Source: an uncultured Parabacteroides sp. (lineage in GTDB: Bacteria > Bacteroidota > Bacteroidia > Bacteroidales > Tannerellaceae). Taken from it: 55,472 nt of DNA. Location of the stretch: contig UQLN01000032.1 of assembly GCA_900541965.1 (NCBI GenBank), forward strand, positions 1-55,472. The letters run 5' to 3'. The notes under the pieces are model-generated. The model searched no databases. It saw only the letters and a program-made list of their open reading frames with translations, and was not told the origin of the DNA. This document shows positions 52,479-55,472 of the stretch, in pieces (within the stretch, counting starts at the first letter, position 1; every line of letters begins with the position of its first letter). Position numbers and translations under genes: made by a program.

Positions 52479-54581
52479 ATGAAGCGTTGCTTATACATAT
52501 TACTTATATTATTGATAACATCTGTCGCGGTTACTGAAGCACAACGCCGGCCTTCGCAAGGCGGAAAAGGTGGTTTTTCCCTAAGTAACCTATCCTCTGC
52601 TTCCCAAGAGGTTCCGGACAGTTTATTAGTACCGGATAGCGCATCGATGCAGAACAAGCGCATCATTGGCTACCGCGTTACTCCTTTGCTTGGAGAAGTT
52701 TACGTTGCCCCCATGGATACGCAACGGCTCAATTTTTCAAACAGGACACTGGTTGAGTCCAATTCTCTGGCTTTAGGTTATCTTGCCAATCTGGGTTCAT
52801 CGGCACAAACCCGCATGTTCTCCGAACGAAAGGAAGCACGGGACTTTATCTTTGCCGATGCCTACGACTACTATATCACGACTCCGGAAAATGCGTACTT
52901 TTATAATACAAAAATCCCCTACACCAATATCATGTACACTACCGCAGGTGGTAGCGACAACAAAGAAGAACAGTTGAAGGGAACCCTGACACTAAACTTT
53001 GGGAAAAAGATTAATATCGGAGGTGATATCGACTATATTTATGGTAGAGGGCATTATAAAAACAATGGTAACAAGTTGCTGAGTTATCGCCTGTTCGGCA
53101 GTTATGAAAGCGACCGGTATGAAATCCATGCCTTTCTGAGCAACTTCAACTTCGTAAACTATGAAAACGGGGGATTGGCAAACGACTCTGTCATCACCCA
53201 CCCCGACCAGTATTTTGAAAACGGACGGCAAGGGAGCAATGACCCCAAGTCATTCGACATCCGCTATCCGGCAAGTGTATGGAACCGTGTCCGGGGCAAA
53301 CAGTATTTTTTCACGCATCGTTACAACCTGGGGTTCGAAAGGGAAACTGCCGAAAAAGATTCTTTGGGTAATACCATTATGCAGTTTGTCCCTGTATCGA
53401 GTATTATCCATACCTTCGAATACAATGACAATACCCGCCGTTTCATATCCGAAGGCACACAAATAGACTCTTGTTATCGGAATGCAGATGGTACTCCACG
53501 CATATATGGTTTGGACAACCAACTGGACGATCGTGCATCCTCCTGGTATTTAAGGAACACATTCGGACTTTCACTGCGTGAAGGTTTCCAAAATTGGGCT
53601 AAATTCGGATTGACTGCATTTGTTACCTTCGATAAGAGAAGGTTCCAGTTACCGGCAGCCATACCGGGATTAAATTATGGCCCGAACGGAAGAGGCACCA
53701 ATCCCACTCCTACTTCCCTGAATTTCCCGTTAGTGGATAAATATGATGAGTTCTCAACCTATATCGGCGCAGAAATATCCAAACGGCAAGGGACCTTATT
53801 GACTTATGATGCCCGGGGAGAACTCTGCCTGGTAGGTCCCGATATTGGAGAATTCCGTGCAACAGGACATTTACAGACACAGTTCAAGTTATTCAGAAAA
53901 GATGCTATCATTCGGGCGGAAGGTTATATAAAGAACGTTACACCGGCATTTTATTTACGCCATTTCCATTCCCGTTATTTCTGGTGGGACAACGACTTGT
54001 CGATGATTCAACATATCTATGCAGGGGCTAAAGTGGACTTAGAGTCTACCCGAACCCAACTGTCAGCCGGAGTAGAAAGTATACAGAATTATGTATATAT
54101 TAATAAAGAGGGTGTTCCCGAACAGAAAAATGGAAACCTGCAAGTGCTGAGCGCACGGCTCAAACAAGATTTCAAATACCGGGCTTTCGGATGGGAAAAC
54201 GAAATCGCTTACCAGCTCAGCAGTGATAAGGATGTATTGCCATTGCCATCCCTCAGCCTTTATTCGAATATGTACCTGCAGTTCAAAGTAGCCAAAGTGC
54301 TAAGCATACAAATTGGTGCAAATGTATATTATAACACAGCATACAAAGCACCTTACTACGAACCTGCTACCCAGCAGTTCCAACTACAGGATAAAGTGGA
54401 TGTAGGTAATTATCCGCTTATGAATGCCTATGCCAACTTTCACCTGAAACAAGCTCGTTTCTTTGTGATGGGGTATAACTTAAGTTCCTTGTTCGTCGAT
54501 CCGAACTATTTCTCTCTGGCACACTATCCGCTTAACCCGATGGTGTTGAAATTAGGTATTGCTGTAATGTTCAACAATTAA
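52479..54581 (+). CDS. Outer-membrane beta-barrel protein, putative porin
   Basis: The 700-residue protein (from 52479) has a signal peptide (MKRCLYILLILLITSVAVTEAQ). A predicted all-beta barrel follows from about residue 90 to the end, with alternating aromatic strands (FGLTAFVTFDKRRFQL, RAEGYIKNVTPAFYL). The C-terminal strand (NPMVLKLGIAVMFNN) ends in aromatic/polar residues as in BAM-folded proteins. It fits the Bacteroidetes putative-porin group rather than TonB-dependent receptors (no TonB box or plug domain seen). An SBP-like gene starts 12 bp later, suggesting joint expression. Confidence 0.8.
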   Translation: MKRCLYILLILLITSVAVTEAQRRPSQGGKGGFSLSNLSSASQEVPDSLLVPDSASMQNKRIIGYRVTPLLGEVYVAPMDTQRLNFSNRTLVESNSLALGYLANLGSSAQTRMFSERKEARDFIFADAYDYYITTPENAYFYNTKIPYTNIMYTTAGGSDNKEEQLKGTLTLNFGKKINIGGDIDYIYGRGHYKNNGNKLLSYRLFGSYESDRYEIHAFLSNFNFVNYENGGLANDSVITHPDQYFENGRQGSNDPKSFDIRYPASVWNRVRGKQYFFTHRYNLGFERETAEKDSLGNTIMQFVPVSSIIHTFEYNDNTRRFISEGTQIDSCYRNADGTPRIYGLDNQLDDRASSWYLRNTFGLSLREGFQNWAKFGLTAFVTFDKRRFQLPAAIPGLNYGPNGRGTNPTPTSLNFPLVDKYDEFSTYIGAEISKRQGTLLTYDARGELCLVGPDIGEFRATGHLQTQFKLFRKDAIIRAEGYIKNVTPAFYLRHFHSRYFWWDNDLSMIQHIYAGAKVDLESTRTQLSAGVESIQNYVYINKEGVPEQKNGNLQVLSARLKQDFKYRAFGWENEIAYQLSSDKDVLPLPSLSLYSNMYLQFKVAKVLSIQIGANVYYNTAYKAPYYEPATQQFQLQDKVDVGNYPLMNAYANFHLKQARFFVMGYNLSSLFVDPNYFSLAHYPLNPMVLKLGIAVMFNN

Positions 54582-54593
54582 GCAGTCTGGACC

Positions 54594-55424
54594 ATGAGGT
54601 CAAAAAAACTGATTATGCTTTATGCCGGCTTACTGGTGGTGGCTATTGCTACTATGGTAATGCTATGGCGAATTATGAAGCACAGCCCGGAAGAAATACT
54701 ACCTCGCGACTATCCGGAAATCAAAGCAGAAGGAATCCTCCGCATGGTAACCGAATATAATCAATCCGGCTATTATATAGCAGGAGATACCATCGAAGGT
54801 TTCCAGTATGAGTTAAGTCAGGCGATAGCACAAATATCAGGATTGGAAGTTCAAACCCATCTGGTAATGAGCCTGGCCGAAAGCTTCGAAATGCTTGCCA
54901 ATAATAAATGCGATATAATTGCCCGGAATATTCCGACCACCAGCGAAATCAAAGAAGATTATCTGTTTACAGAACCGATCGTACTGAATAAGCAAGTATT
55001 GATTCAGCGTACTGAAAAGGCAAACAACGGTATCAAACCGATACGAAACCAACTTGACCTGGCTGGTAAAACGCTTTATATTCCTAAAGATTCTCCGGCA
55101 CAACTCCGCCTTCAGAATCTCAGCCATGAAATCGGAGATACAATCTATGTAAAGGAAGACGATTTATATTCCGGCGAACAGCTAGCCATTATGGTGGCGA
55201 AAAAGGATATAGACTATGCCGTCTGTGACCAGCAAATTGCACGAAAATCGAAAGAACTGTTACCTGAGATAGATATAGAAACAGACATCAGCTTCACACA
55301 ACTCCAGTCTTGGGCCGTACGCAAAGACTCCCCTATCCTGCTCGACAGCCTCAACAGTTGGCTGAACCGGATAAAGGAAAGTGGCCTTTACAACAAAATC
55401 TATAAAAAATACTATAGTAGGTGA
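54594..55424 (+). CDS. Membrane-anchored solute-binding protein, family 3 (MltF-like)
   Basis: The 276-residue protein has an N-terminal transmembrane anchor (about 8-26) and a bacterial solute-binding domain (about 45-275). The domain includes VTEYNQSGYYIAGDTIEGFQYEL, SFEMLANNKCDIIARNIPTT and TLYIPKDSPAQLRL. It resembles the N-terminal half of MltF but lacks the lytic transglycosylase domain. A sensing or amino-acid/muropeptide-binding role is inferred. Its stop codon lies in the first unit of the tandem repeat that closes the window. Confidence 0.8.
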   Translation: MRSKKLIMLYAGLLVVAIATMVMLWRIMKHSPEEILPRDYPEIKAEGILRMVTEYNQSGYYIAGDTIEGFQYELSQAIAQISGLEVQTHLVMSLAESFEMLANNKCDIIARNIPTTSEIKEDYLFTEPIVLNKQVLIQRTEKANNGIKPIRNQLDLAGKTLYIPKDSPAQLRLQNLSHEIGDTIYVKEDDLYSGEQLAIMVAKKDIDYAVCDQQIARKSKELLPEIDIETDISFTQLQSWAVRKDSPILLDSLNSWLNRIKESGLYNKIYKKYYSR

Positions 55425-55472
55425 CAGGTGACAGGTGACAGGTGACAGGTGACAGGTGACAGGTGACAGGTG
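55421..55472. repeat. GTGACAG tandem repeat (7 bp unit)
   Basis: Seven perfect GTGACAG units plus GTG run to the window edge, beginning inside the stop codon of the preceding gene. Similar but degenerate GTCAACTG-type repeats occur at 49518-49567. Confidence 0.95.

Overview
The window looks like a chromosomal segment of a gut Bacteroidales bacterium, most likely Parabacteroides or a close Bacteroides relative. I infer this from the gene content: fimbrillin-like lipoprotein, FecR/ECF sigma pair, GluP/FucP-type sugar permease, Nudix-type sugar regulator, Bacteroidales-style integrase, EttA, four-gene 2-oxoacid:ferredoxin oxidoreductase. Promoters also fit the Bacteroidetes -7 box TAnnTTTG, and most genes lack Shine-Dalgarno sequences. 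No database search was possible, so genus level is an inference.

Layout. (1) 1-3780: end of an integrated element or prophage (helicase fragment, a broken small frame, a phage-type sliding clamp, tyrosine integrase) abutting the 3' end of tRNA-Pro. (2) 4265-11257: galactose and pentose-phosphate block: galM, gluP-like permease, galK, Nudix/winged-helix regulator, then transketolase and rpiB. (3) 11344-14231: TPR/AraC-type membrane regulator divergent from an Ig-like lipoprotein. (4) 14260-20210: a 613-nt dispersed non-coding repeat, an ECF sigma/FecR pair without a receptor gene, and a fimbrillin-like surface lipoprotein operon behind a 344-bp segment bounded by perfect 22-bp inverted repeats. 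That segment is a likely phase-variable promoter, apparently OFF in this assembly. (5) 20249-33070: DUF418 protein, methyltransferase with a leader/terminator, tRNA-Lys, ettA, DUF1080 protein, FtsX-type permease, dnaB, a second ECF sigma with a membrane partner, and corA behind a leader with a short ORF and a Shine-Dalgarno-sequestering hairpin. (6) 33133-48226: eleven genes all on the minus strand. They start with an IclR regulator and two multiheme propeller proteins and continue with a chorismatase/RidA-like protein, a cupin lipoprotein and a CcsBA cytochrome c assembly protein. The rest are a VOC protein, DhaK, DhaL, an LsrF-like aldolase/thiolase and a propeller lipoprotein. (7) 48518-49140: second copy of the dispersed repeat. 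(8) 49284-55424: kor/vor operon, an outer-membrane porin and a membrane-anchored solute-binding protein; the window ends in a 7-bp tandem repeat.

Most unusual signals: (a) tandem arrays of short palindromes spaced at exactly 22 bp in four separate intergenic regions, two of them inside the long dispersed repeat, in which a hairpin loop is inverted relative to its flanks; (b) the invertible promoter; (c) the corA leader; (d) the IclR-headed operon, which joins periplasmic c-type heme proteins, their assembly factor and a cytoplasmic kinase/aldolase set that together resemble an uncharacterised catabolic route.
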